64,000 bases of DNA from Filifactor alocis ATCC 35896 (lineage in GTDB: Bacteria > Bacillota > Clostridia > Peptostreptococcales > Filifactoraceae), in NCBI RefSeq assembly GCF_000163895.2, contig NC_016630.1, positions 1,116,001 to 1,180,000 on the forward strand, in the 5' to 3' direction. Below, in pieces: positions 9,361-18,222 of the stretch (positions are counted from its first letter, which is position 1; each line of letters opens with the position of its first letter). The position numbers were made by a program, and so were the translations under genes. The notes beneath the pieces are model-generated. The model saw only the letters and a list, made by a program, of their open reading frames with translations. It was not told where the DNA came from and did no database searches.

Positions 9361-9645
9361 ATGAATGATGATATGAACCTATATGATGAAGGAATGTATT
9401 CCGGAAATGATGATTACGCTCCGGTCGTAACGATGAAGGAATGGATTATTACTATGTTATTGCTATGTATTCCGATTGCAAATATTGTTTTACCTTTTGT
9501 TTGGGCGTTCGGATCTGATGTCAATCCAAGCAAGAAAAACTATTTTAGAGCAATGTTAATCTTTATGGCAATCGGTATCTTTCTTTGGATTTTGTTCTCA
9601 GCTACCCTATTCAGTTTTATATCTTCATCTGTTCAACACTATTAA
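9361..9645 (+). CDS. Small membrane protein with two transmembrane segments
   Basis: A 94-residue protein with an acidic N-terminal stretch of about 25 residues, a first hydrophobic segment around residues 29-50 (WIITMLLLCIPIANIVLPF), a polar loop with SKKNYFRA and a second hydrophobic segment around 62-88. It has its own promoter, a strong ribosome binding site and a terminator, so it is a real monocistronic gene. Similar short proteins occur widely in Firmicutes without a known function; no catalytic motif is seen. Confidence 0.8.
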   Translation: MNDDMNLYDEGMYSGNDDYAPVVTMKEWIITMLLLCIPIANIVLPFVWAFGSDVNPSKKNYFRAMLIFMAIGIFLWILFSATLFSFISSSVQHY

Positions 9646-9654
9646 AAAATAAAG

Positions 9655-9695
9655 ACTGCGATGCTCCTCATCTTTGGATCCATCGTAGTTTTTTT
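9655..9695 (+). terminator. Terminator after the small membrane protein gene
   Basis: ACTGCGATG at 9655-9663 pairs with CATCGTAGT at 9681-9689 (one wobble), followed by a run of T. Confidence 0.85.
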
Positions 9696-10378
9696 GTTTT
9701 TAAAAAATGGATGTTTACAGAATAATGTGATTTAACCAAGATTGTAATATTACAGAGAATATGTTATCCCAAATCCTAATGAACGCGATGAATGCGCCAT
9801 AAATTTGATTTTAACTTTAAAAGAAATGCTCCGGTTAACCTCTCACTGATTAAAATAGAAAATGATTGAAATACTACACCATCAACAGTAATGTAATACT
9901 AAAACCCGATGAAACGATTGAACCGATAGTTATATTTTTGACTGTTTTCATTAATCAGTTTATTTACACTTTTACAGAGTCTGCTCATAACTTTTTCAAG
10001 TGTCTGAAATACTTCATTTTCCATGAAATAAGCAAATCATTCTATTGAGTTTTAGTATAAAATTATAACAAAGTGCTCCAACGAAACAAATAACAGTATC
10101 AATCAGACAAATATCAGTGTGCTGATAAATATCGAACCATACACAAAGCTCAAATTTCGAAATTTATGGTATGATATAAGAAGAAAGGTATCTTCCTAAC
10201 TACTTTTCATCAAAATTGTCTATACTATGATCTAATACGAAACACTATTTTAAAGTGTAAGAATAGTATAAGGATTATAAAAAAGAGAAGTAAGATATAA
10301 TAATACAATAACAAATTTTTATGATAACTTTAATCAGTAATCAATATAAATAGAGATAGATAAAGAAAGGATAGTTTC
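9696..10378. other. Intergenic region of about 680 bases
   Basis: No supported gene. A 60-codon open frame at 9866-10048 has no ribosome binding site or recognisable content. TATAAT-like boxes near 10170 and 10295 may drive the downstream YihY/BrkB gene, whose AAGGATAG site precedes the ATG at 10379. Confidence 0.5.
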
Positions 10379-11275
10379 ATGAAAATGATTCAACACATAA
10401 AAGATGCTATGGAACCCAAACCAAAAGACCATGTCTTGTTGTACAGTTTCAAGTGTCTTGCAAAACGATATGTAGCGGACAACTTATCACAACTGGGCGG
10501 ACAGCTTGCATACTTTTTTATTTTGTCTCTCTTCCCATTTTTAATAGCCGTAAACGGAATCTTGGGAAGATTTGATTTAAATATCAAGGAGCAATTAGGT
10601 AACCTGTCACATTTTTTCCCGGACAATGTTATCTATGTCTTGCAGCAATACCTGTCACACTTATCTCACAGTGATCATAATAAGATGTTTGTCATGAGTA
10701 TGATAATAATGATTTGGATGGCAACTTCTGCGATTAGATCATTGCTCTTTTCACTAAATCACGCATTTCGAAGTGAGAGACCTCTATCACTTCAAAAACA
10801 GCTTGCCAGTTTTCCTTTGGTTGTATTGATGATTTTATTTATTTTTGTGTCTCTCATCTCTTCTTCTATCGGTAAAAATGCATGTGAAACTGTGTTGCGA
10901 TTTTTCAAATTAAATCAAGATTGGACAGATGTATGGCAAATTATTCGTTGGATTATTCCGTTCTTCGGTGTTGTAACCATTGTATTCTTACTTTACAATA
11001 TTATCCCTGATCGAAACTTTCCGAGAAAATACACTATCATCGGTGCATTGTTCTCCGTGAGTTTATGGATTGTTACTTCTATGATACTCTCTTTCTATAC
11101 TTCCAATTTCGGCAGATATTCTATCATATACGGTTCTCTCGGTGCCATCATCATTATGTTGCTGTTCTTGTATTGGAGCGGAATCATCATTGTCTTGGGT
11201 GGAGAATTAGCACATATTTTAGCAATGCGTTCTCAAAAACGATTTGAGTACGATGTGGATGAAAGGTTTTTGTAA
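10379..11275 (+). CDS. YihY/BrkB-family inner membrane protein
   Basis: A 298-residue polytopic protein with about six hydrophobic segments and the family hallmark QLGGQLAYFFILSLFPFL near residue 40, plus the C-terminal YWSGIIIVLGGELAH. The family was once mis-assigned as ribonuclease BN; members are membrane proteins of uncertain, possibly transport-related, function. Length and termini fit. No partner gene is evident on either side. Confidence 0.88.
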   Translation: MKMIQHIKDAMEPKPKDHVLLYSFKCLAKRYVADNLSQLGGQLAYFFILSLFPFLIAVNGILGRFDLNIKEQLGNLSHFFPDNVIYVLQQYLSHLSHSDHNKMFVMSMIIMIWMATSAIRSLLFSLNHAFRSERPLSLQKQLASFPLVVLMILFIFVSLISSSIGKNACETVLRFFKLNQDWTDVWQIIRWIIPFFGVVTIVFLLYNIIPDRNFPRKYTIIGALFSVSLWIVTSMILSFYTSNFGRYSIIYGSLGAIIIMLLFLYWSGIIIVLGGELAHILAMRSQKRFEYDVDERFL

Positions 11276-11535
11276 TGAATTTCGAAACAGAATCTCTTCG
11301 AAAAAATGCATCCATATCATACTAAAACCTAATAAAATTACCCCATATTCAAATTTCAAAAATGTACCAAAAGCTCTTTCTTTCCAAAGTTACGAGAACG
11401 GAGTATGGAATTGCTTAGGATGAACAAGAATTTACACTATGAATCACAACTTGAAACGACGATGATATAAGGGAATTCAAACAGAGAATTGGAATACAGG
11501 TTTTACAAAATAAAATAAGAACAAAAACAACTAAA
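11276..11535. other. Intergenic, no gene seen
   Basis: AT-rich sequence between the YihY/BrkB gene and the hairpin-tail repeats. I see no ribosome binding site, start codon or conserved motif that supports a gene. Confidence 0.5.
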
Positions 11536-11595
11536 CACCTCTATATGAGTTGATACTTCAACATACATAAAGGTTTTTATCAACACTTTTTGTCC
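11536..11595 (+). repeat. Hairpin plus conserved tail, diverged copy
   Basis: An imperfect hairpin (ACCT...TTGA-TACT-TCAA...AGGT) is followed by the tail GGTTTTTATCAACAC then TTTTTGTCC at 11572-11595. That 24-base tail is identical to the one in the adjacent repeat (11660-11683) and in the copy at 43479-43502, but the hairpin sequence upstream is different while keeping the same shape. Confidence 0.65.
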
Positions 11596-11618
11596 ACCTT
11601 CAATCTTCTTTTAAAAAA

Positions 11619-11688
11619 CATTAAACCGCTACACACATTGTTTTTACAATATATACAGCGGTTTTTATCAACACTTTTTGTCCTATAG
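11619..11688 (+). repeat. 70-bp terminator-like repeat, copy 1
   Basis: This segment matches 43438-43507 with a single base difference (C versus T in the right part of the stem). It contains a long hairpin with outer stem ACCGCT/AGCGGT and inner stem ATTGT-TTTT-ACAAT, then TTTTTATCAACAC and TTTTTGTCCTATAG. The shape resembles an intrinsic terminator, but the conserved tail beyond the T-run is not explained by that. Confidence 0.8.
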
Positions 11689-11701
11689 GCCTTTTTCTTC
11701 G

Positions 11702-11745
11702 ATAAAAAAAACAGGTTGCCGGAATATCTTCCGAAACCTGTTTTT
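11702..11745 (-). terminator. Terminator of the YjiH-like gene
   Basis: AAACAGGTT and AACCTGTTT form a stem with an inner CGGAAGATATTCCG hairpin, followed on the minus strand by a long T-run. It is about 210 bases downstream of the YjiH-like stop and could also stop plus-strand transcripts. The stretch 11746-11956 shows nothing else. Confidence 0.75.
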
Positions 11746-11956
11746 GATTTTATACTAATGATTTTATAGTAATAACTATTAAAACCTACACTCATTTCCA
11801 TTCTCTATGAATCATACTTCCAACCCGTGTGTTTCGTAATGACATGATACTACAGCTATCTATCATCAACTCAGGTTTAATATTGTACGATTCAATTATT
11901 ATTGAAATTTACATATTCCATCGTAAGTGTCATTCCTATCTTCGCGTGAAAATTTC

Positions 11957-13351
11957 TTAGAATATCAAATGTGCAACCGGACAGACAATCAGCAAGCTGA
12001 TAATTGTTCTTTCCAAGAAAATCACAAATAAGTCTAAAAAGTTTACCGGAAGCTTGGAACCTAAAATCAGTCCACCAACCTCGGATAAATAAATCAGTTG
12101 TGTTACAGAAATAACCGCAATGATAAATTTCGTCATCGGTGATGTGATGTTTGCCGCTGCAATTACAGATGGTGTAAACATATCGGTAAATCCGACAATC
12201 ATTGTTTTAGATGCCTCTGCAGCCTCAGGAACTTGCAGCATGTTAAGCAACGGTAAAAACGGTTTGCCTAAAATTGAAAAGACTTCTGTATGATTTGCAA
12301 GCAATAACGCAACAGGTCCAATCGCAATTACAACCGGAAGTACACCGAACCACATTCCTGCCGCATTTTTAATTCCGTTTCGTAAGAACTCTCCAACCCC
12401 TTTGTGTTCAGCAACTCTCTTTAATGCTAAGTGCATACCATATTCAAAAGAAGAGTTGAATTCGGAAGGAATATCTTCCGGAATTGCTCTTCCTTCCACT
12501 AAATAGGTGTCTTTTTTCATAGAAAGAGGTGGAATTCTCGGACAGATAATTGCACAAACCACTCCTATCGAACAAATGAGTAAATAATATACTCCGAAGT
12601 ATTCCATCAAACCAACTTGAGCCAAAACCACAATACTGAATGTAATAGAAACCGCAGAGAATGTTGTAGCAATAACAGATGCCTCTCTTGCGGAATAATA
12701 TCCTCCTTCATATTGGTTACAGGTCAACATAACTCCAAGTGTACCGTCACCAATCCAAGAAGTAAAGCAGTCTACCGCAGCACGTCCCGGAATTTTGAAC
12801 AACGGACGCATAAGCTTTGTCAATAATGCTCCTACAAACTCCAATAATCCGAAATCCAATAATAACGGTAGCAACAATCCTGCAATTGCAAAGATAATAA
12901 CGAGTACTGTCAACAGGTCTGAAAGTATGAATCCACCACCGTCAGCTTCTGTAATCATATGAATGAAACCTGTTTGCTCTTCTCCGGCTTGAACTTGTAA
13001 ATATATTAACCAAATAAACACACATCCGACTACTCTAACCGCAGCCCATACCGGTGTGGTTTCAAAGATTTCTTTTAACAGCTTACTTTCTGTAATGAAT
13101 TTCGGTTTTACAAGCGCCAACACCGACATAAATGCAGAAATGGTAACGATAATAACACATAGCATCGGAAGAAAGTCTCCAATGATACCGCTGATAAAAT
13201 CAGCAAGAATCTTTACAATAATTGTCCAGTCGTGAGCATCTTCACCTTTTCCACCAAAGAATGCTTTCTGTACCGGTATCATAAATAAGATAATTCCAAT
13301 AACGGAAGGTAAAAGAAACGATGCCTTCGACGGTTTACTGTTGTTTGACAT
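11957..13351 (-). CDS. YjiH-family membrane protein with nucleoside-recognition (Gate) domain
   Basis: A 464-residue polytopic membrane protein with about ten hydrophobic segments. The Gate-type segments include FTSWIGDGTLGVMLTCNQYE near residue 210 and the C-terminal MIVGFTDMFTPSVIAAA region. YjiH relatives are presumed carriers of unknown substrate. I start it at ATG 13351, which has AAGGAGG seven bases upstream; the frame is open 18 codons further but that part lacks a binding site. It is followed by an insertion sequence on its 5' side. Confidence 0.82.
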   Translation of the reverse strand: MSNNSKPSKASFLLPSVIGIILFMIPVQKAFFGGKGEDAHDWTIIVKILADFISGIIGDFLPMLCVIIVTISAFMSVLALVKPKFITESKLLKEIFETTPVWAAVRVVGCVFIWLIYLQVQAGEEQTGFIHMITEADGGGFILSDLLTVLVIIFAIAGLLLPLLLDFGLLEFVGALLTKLMRPLFKIPGRAAVDCFTSWIGDGTLGVMLTCNQYEGGYYSAREASVIATTFSAVSITFSIVVLAQVGLMEYFGVYYLLICSIGVVCAIICPRIPPLSMKKDTYLVEGRAIPEDIPSEFNSSFEYGMHLALKRVAEHKGVGEFLRNGIKNAAGMWFGVLPVVIAIGPVALLLANHTEVFSILGKPFLPLLNMLQVPEAAEASKTMIVGFTDMFTPSVIAAANITSPMTKFIIAVISVTQLIYLSEVGGLILGSKLPVNFLDLFVIFLERTIISLLIVCPVAHLIF

Positions 13352-13479
13352 AAAAAACCTCCTTACAATATCAATAATATAAAAAAGTACCAAAAGGGGA
13401 AACACTCCCTTATGATTTACTATACACGAAAATTATTCATAGTCAATACAAATTTTCTGTTTATTAAAAATTTAGAGGT

Positions 13480-14662
13480 CTTAAATTGCAATATCAAATT
13501 GAACTAATTCCTCATTATCATCTAAAAGTCCTAAGTTATTTAGTTCTTCTATAAAAACTTCTATAGGAGTGCGGTAATTTAGGATTTTTCTTGGCAAATT
13601 GTTCATCCAATTCATTATCTTTATATAGTGTTCTTCTTCATAATCATTTAATGATTTTCCTTTCGGTAGAAATCTTCTGATTAGGCTATTGTGCTTTTCA
13701 TTTGTTCCTCTTTCCTGGGGATTATTGGGATGACAGTAATAGATGTTTCCTATATATGTTTTTTCAAGTTCACATAATTTCGCAAACTCTAAGCCGTTAT
13801 CACTTGTTATGCTTCTAAATATTTTTTGTGGTTCCTTCAATCTGTTCAATGTGTTCTTTAATGTTTCATTTACTATGGATGCTTTTCTTCTGTTTAATTT
13901 TAAGATTAGTTCCATTCGACTTTTTCTTTCTGTTATGGTTATTAATGATGCTTCTTCTTTGTTTTTCTTTGGTATTACTGTATCTATTTCCCAATTTCCA
14001 AATGTTTTTCTTGTTTCTATTTCTTGCGGTCTTTCTTCTATACTTTTTCCAAGTTTTCTTTTGTTTTCTTTTACTCGTTTTTTAGCCGGTTTTCTTTTCA
14101 CTCTTAAGGGCAAATCAATAGATTTTATTCCTATTAGACCTATATCTACATAATTGTATAATGTCTTGGTGCAGACTCTTTGACCTTCATATAGCTTATT
14201 TAACTTTGCATATCCACAAATTGCATCTAACGACCATTTTTCTTCATTAAACTTTTGCTTTACAAAGTCTAAATATTTGCTACATTTCAAGGCTTTAAAT
14301 TTCTTTTTGCAATTTTTTCGATTCTTCTCATATACTAACTTACCTGTATCCGGATAATATACTTGTACATCATGTATTCCTTTTATTTGAGTTACTGTAC
14401 CTCTTTTTAACTCATTTCTTATGGTGTTGGATGCTCTACGAAGTTCTTTTGCTATTTTGTATGCTGAATATCCTTTATTATGCAGAAGTTGAATTTGTCC
14501 TCTTTCGAAATCGTTTAAATGTTTATTTTTTCTTGAATTTGCTGTAGTATTATTATATTCCATAGTCATCACCTTTGGTTTTTTTGTTTTGTGGTGATTC
14601 AATTATACCAAACGTGATTTTCTATGGAATTTTTTTAGTTCATTTTCATTTTACAATTAACC
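13480..14662 (-). mobile_element. IS30-family insertion sequence, copy 1
   Basis: About 1183 bases, identical in sequence as far as I can read to 49907-51089. Imperfect terminal inverted repeats of about 25 bases are visible: the left end begins CTTAAATTGCAATATC and the right end, inverted, reads GGTTAATTGTAAAATG; both then run to TGAAC. Directly outside both ends stands AAAATTTAGAGGT (left 13467-13479, right 14663-14675), a 13-base direct repeat that looks like a target-site duplication. The element sits between the YjiH-like gene and tex and breaks neither. Confidence 0.9.
13481..14563 (-). CDS. IS30-family transposase, copy 1
   Basis: The 360-residue DDE transposase has an N-terminal helix-turn-helix (FERGQIQLLHNKGYSAYKIA, about residues 18-40) typical of IS30 and a catalytic core with Asp in GNWEIDTVIPKK, Asp in SITSDNGLEFA and Glu in NPQERGTNEKHNSL. 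AAAGGTGAT lies just before the ATG at 14563, which I prefer to the TTG at 14602. Both copies in the window encode the same protein with no disabling change, so it is probably active or recently was. The stop codon lies inside the left terminal repeat. Confidence 0.95.
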   Translation of the reverse strand: MEYNNTTANSRKNKHLNDFERGQIQLLHNKGYSAYKIAKELRRASNTIRNELKRGTVTQIKGIHDVQVYYPDTGKLVYEKNRKNCKKKFKALKCSKYLDFVKQKFNEEKWSLDAICGYAKLNKLYEGQRVCTKTLYNYVDIGLIGIKSIDLPLRVKRKPAKKRVKENKRKLGKSIEERPQEIETRKTFGNWEIDTVIPKKNKEEASLITITERKSRMELILKLNRRKASIVNETLKNTLNRLKEPQKIFRSITSDNGLEFAKLCELEKTYIGNIYYCHPNNPQERGTNEKHNSLIRRFLPKGKSLNDYEEEHYIKIMNWMNNLPRKILNYRTPIEVFIEELNNLGLLDDNEELVQFDIAI

Positions 14663-14693
14663 AAAATTTAGAGGTTTTTATTATTCTGAATAT

Positions 14694-16850
14694 TTAGTGT
14701 TGTGGCAATTGTTTCATAGAAAGTCCGACTTTGCCTCTCTCTCGATCAATCTTGATCACACGAACGGTTACAATATCCCCGATTCTCACGATATCCAGGG
14801 GATGTTTTACATATTTATCGCTTAGCTCAGAGATGTGAACCAAGCCGTCGCTCTTGAGTCCGATATCTACAAAAGCTCCAAAATCCAATACATTACGAAC
14901 AGTTCCTGTCAATACCATATCTTCTTTCAAATCATCCAAGGTCATAATTTCTGACAAAAACTCAACCGGATTCCTTTTTGGTCGAATATCTCGTCCCGGT
15001 TTCTTGAGTTCTGACACAATATCTTTCAAGGTTGGTATTCCCACTTCCAACTGCGTAGCTAATTGTGGAAAATCAATTTTTTCAAATTCTTCGGAAGTCT
15101 CTGCACTGTCAGTATCTAATTCATCTGAAGCGATATGCAGAGAATACAACACTCCATATGCCTTATCATAACTCTCAGGATGCACCAAAGTGTTGTCCAA
15201 AACTTCCGTACCGTCCTTGATACGAAGAAATCCTGCACATTGTTCAAAGGAAGATGCCCCCAATCGTTTTACTTTCAAAAGCTCTTTACGGTTACGAAAT
15301 GCACCGTTTGTTTCTCGATACTCGATAATGTTTTTGGCAATAGAAGGTGTAATTCCGGAAACATATCCCAACAATGAGGAAGAGGCTGTGTTCAAATCAA
15401 TTCCAACCGTATTTACAGCATTTTCTACTACACCTTTCAAAACCTCTAACAGTCTTCCTTGGTTGACATCATGTTGATATTGTCCGACTCCGATATGTTC
15501 GGGGGAAATTTTAACCAGTTCCGCCAAAGGATCTGCCAATCTCCTCGCAATGGAAACAGCTCCTCTCAATGACACATTCATATCCGGAAACTCCTCTGTC
15601 CCTAACTTGGATGCCGAATAAACAGAAGCTCCCGCCTCATTGACAATAATATGGTGTACTTCTCGTTTGCTCTCTTTGATAATCTCTCTTACTATCTCTT
15701 CCGATTCTCTCGATGCTGTTCCGTTTCCAATCGCAATCACATCAATTTGATGGCGGTCAATCAGATTCAAAATTACCTTTTTACTCTCTTCTACTTTGTT
15801 CTGTGGAGCGGTCGGATAGATGGTTGCCGTATCCAATACTTTTCCGGTGCAATCAATGACTGCAATTTTACAACCTGTTCGAAATGCGGGGTCCCAACCC
15901 AAAATCGTGACATTCGGCAAGGTTCCTTGTAGTAGCAAATCTTTTAAATTCTGACCGAATACCTCAATTGCTCTTTCTTCCGCTGTTTCTGTCATAGTAG
16001 AACGAAGTTCTCTCTCCAATGACGGAAGAATCAATCGTTTCAGAGCATCCTCTACAATCCGGTTCAAACAATCTTCATTGTGTTCGGTATGCACAATATC
16101 TTCCATCAACACGGACTTTATGTTTTGTTCTTCATGCAAATACTTTACTTTCAAGATATCTTCTTTTTCTCCACGATTGATTGCCAAAATACGATGCGGA
16201 GGAATGTCTTTTGCTGTTTCGTTATACTCAAAGTACATGGAATAAGTTAAATATCCCTCTTTTTCTTCAGCACTTTTCTTTCGGGAAGTCTCAATCTTTG
16301 TAGTTGAAAACACAATGTTCCTGATTTTCTTTTTTCGTTCAAAATCCTCTGACAGCTGTTGTGCTACAATATCCATCGCACCTTGCAACGCATCTTCCGC
16401 TGTCAACACTTCATTTTCTTCATTTACAAAATTTTGTGCTTGCTGAAGCAGATTTTCTTCTCCCAATCGAATCACATAGGAAAGCGGCTCCAATCCTTTT
16501 TCAATCGCAACGGATGCTCTTGTCTTTCTTTTTTTCTTGTAAGGTTCATAGATATCCTCTACCTCCACCAAAGTTTTTGCCTCTTGCAAAGCGGAGATAA
16601 TCTCAGGTGTCAACCTGTTCTGTTCTTCAATTGAAGCTTTGACCTGCTGTTTTCTATCTTCCAAATTTCTAAGATATTTCAATCTGTCATAAAAATCACG
16701 CAATACTTCATCCGACATTTCTCCCGTCGCTTCTTTTCGGTATCGTGCAATAAAAGGAATGGTATTGCCTTCATCAATCAGATGAATTGCTCCTTCAACC
16801 TGTTTCTTCTTTAATCCAAACTCTTTTGCCAACTGTTCATATAGATTCAT
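14694..16850 (-). CDS. tex: Tex-family RNA-binding transcription accessory protein
   Basis: A 718-residue cytoplasmic protein with the full Tex order: helical N-terminal region, YqgF-like RNase H fold domain around residues 320-440 (TILGWDPAFRTGCKIAVID), helix-hairpin-helix region around 490-560 (SSSLLGYVSGITPSIAKNI) and C-terminal S1 RNA-binding domain around 640-710 (GTVRNVLDFGAFVDIGLK). Tex influences transcription and RNA turnover in other bacteria. I use ATG 16850, preceded by AAGGAGAA; a GTG at 16865 is possible but overlaps the binding site. It is monocistronic here, with an insertion sequence just downstream. Confidence 0.95.
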   Translation of the reverse strand: MNLYEQLAKEFGLKKKQVEGAIHLIDEGNTIPFIARYRKEATGEMSDEVLRDFYDRLKYLRNLEDRKQQVKASIEEQNRLTPEIISALQEAKTLVEVEDIYEPYKKKRKTRASVAIEKGLEPLSYVIRLGEENLLQQAQNFVNEENEVLTAEDALQGAMDIVAQQLSEDFERKKKIRNIVFSTTKIETSRKKSAEEKEGYLTYSMYFEYNETAKDIPPHRILAINRGEKEDILKVKYLHEEQNIKSVLMEDIVHTEHNEDCLNRIVEDALKRLILPSLERELRSTMTETAEERAIEVFGQNLKDLLLQGTLPNVTILGWDPAFRTGCKIAVIDCTGKVLDTATIYPTAPQNKVEESKKVILNLIDRHQIDVIAIGNGTASRESEEIVREIIKESKREVHHIIVNEAGASVYSASKLGTEEFPDMNVSLRGAVSIARRLADPLAELVKISPEHIGVGQYQHDVNQGRLLEVLKGVVENAVNTVGIDLNTASSSLLGYVSGITPSIAKNIIEYRETNGAFRNRKELLKVKRLGASSFEQCAGFLRIKDGTEVLDNTLVHPESYDKAYGVLYSLHIASDELDTDSAETSEEFEKIDFPQLATQLEVGIPTLKDIVSELKKPGRDIRPKRNPVEFLSEIMTLDDLKEDMVLTGTVRNVLDFGAFVDIGLKSDGLVHISELSDKYVKHPLDIVRIGDIVTVRVIKIDRERGKVGLSMKQLPQH

Positions 16851-16995
16851 ACTATTCTCCTTCACAGTAATCTCAACTTATCAATCTATTTTCTTTTTTC
16901 ACAAAAATAGGATCACCCTCCCACTCAACAGACACGTTCTTGTTTTTGTTTCGGTCATCCTAATCTTGCGATTTTTCAACATAAAATCAGCTTTT

Positions 16996-17862
16996 TTATA
17001 AAGTTCTAAAATACTCCGGTCTGAAATTACATTCATCCATTGCATTCTGTAACAATTGAATCATTTTTTCTCTGTCTTGGTTCAATGTTCCGTACAAGTT
17101 GACATAGTTGGAAACATGATTACTTCTCAAAATTGTTCCCGGAGAATCAATATTTTGTAACATCAGCATCGATTCCATCATAATTTCTTCCGGTGTCAAA
17201 ATATGAAATTTTCCTTCTTCAAACTCTTTTTTTAGCGGAGTGTCCCCTCTCATAAACAAGGTTAATAATCCAATATACTCAGGATTCATTGCAGAAAACG
17301 CCTTTCCTGTTTCAACTGCGTGTTCTCTCCAATATTCGATTCCGCCCAACCCGGAAATTGCAGTCACAGAAACAGCGATGCCTGCCTCTTTTAACTTCAA
17401 TCCACATTCAATGGTTTCTGCAGAGGTAACATTTTTGTTGATTTTTTTCAAAATCCTGTCGCTACCGGATTCCAAACCGATATATCCGATTCCTAATCCC
17501 TTTTGATGCAATAATTTCAATTCCTCTACAGTTTTGCTCTTGATACTGTACGGAGAAGCATAGACAGCTACTCTCTCACATTCCGGAAAGTTCTCTTGAA
17601 TATGCTCCAAAATTTGAACCAACTGTTCTGTTTTCATAATCAAGGCATCTCCGTCTGCCAAAAAGATTCTTCTCACATAAGGATAATAGCTCCTCGCTTC
17701 CCTAAAATCTTGCAAAATATCTTCCACCTTACGCACTTGAAATACCTTATCTTTATACATATCACAGAAAGTACATTTGTTGTGAGAACATCCTATTGTT
17801 GCTTGCACAATCAAACTTCTTCCTTCACTTGGCGGTCTATATACTATTCCTGAATATCTCAT
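16996..17862 (-). CDS. Radical SAM protein of unknown substrate
   Basis: A 288-residue radical S-adenosylmethionine enzyme. The cluster motif near residue 25 reads CSHNKCTFCDMYK, giving a C-x4-C-x2-C spacing instead of the common C-x3-C-x2-C; this spacing occurs in the Elp3/YgiQ-like branch. A downstream GLESGSDRILKKINK segment fits the TIM-barrel region. No extra B12, TRAM or HemN C-terminal domain is present. AGAGGGGGAAG precedes the ATG. Function beyond SAM radical chemistry cannot be assigned. Confidence 0.85.
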   Translation of the reverse strand: MRYSGIVYRPPSEGRSLIVQATIGCSHNKCTFCDMYKDKVFQVRKVEDILQDFREARSYYPYVRRIFLADGDALIMKTEQLVQILEHIQENFPECERVAVYASPYSIKSKTVEELKLLHQKGLGIGYIGLESGSDRILKKINKNVTSAETIECGLKLKEAGIAVSVTAISGLGGIEYWREHAVETGKAFSAMNPEYIGLLTLFMRGDTPLKKEFEEGKFHILTPEEIMMESMLMLQNIDSPGTILRSNHVSNYVNLYGTLNQDREKMIQLLQNAMDECNFRPEYFRTL

Positions 17863-18222
17863 CCATCTTCCCCCTCTTTTTCTATTACTTTAGTGTATAC
17901 CCACTCGATACGGAAATTTACACGATTCTCTATATTTTTATTGCTGTTGTTTCGGTTTCTCTATTCCCACCCCATATTTTAATCAAAGTGATACTATTGC
18001 TTGTTTCAATTGCCCTATATCATAATTGTAAGTTCCTGTTCAAAATTTAATAACTCTGTCCCTCTACTTGTACTTGCTCCAATGAGAACAAGCTTACACA
18101 TAAGGATTATTTCAAATTCAAAATTGTGTCAATTTAATCAGAATTTTATATAAAAATCATAGTGAAGAAATAGTCAAAAAATCGGTGAACACTTCCACCG
18201 ATTTTGAATCATATATGTCATT
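17863..18222. other. Intergenic region, no gene seen
   Basis: AT-rich. A hairpin around 18178-18206 (AATCGGTGAACACTTCCACCGATT) lies just downstream of the anchored-protein gene and probably acts as its terminator on the minus strand (stem AATCGGTG/CACCGATT, followed by T-rich sequence in that direction). Confidence 0.55.

Noticed and set aside
10379..11275. Calling the YihY/BrkB protein ribonuclease BN
   Set aside because: That historical label was an error; the protein is an integral membrane protein without nuclease motifs.
11580..11801. 73-codon minus-strand open frame
   Set aside because: It runs through two hairpin repeats and a terminator and has no family resemblance.
13743..14153. 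Plus-strand open frames opposite the transposase, repeated at 50170-50580
   Set aside because: Antisense shadow of the transposase gene; no ribosome binding site and they repeat only because the element repeats.
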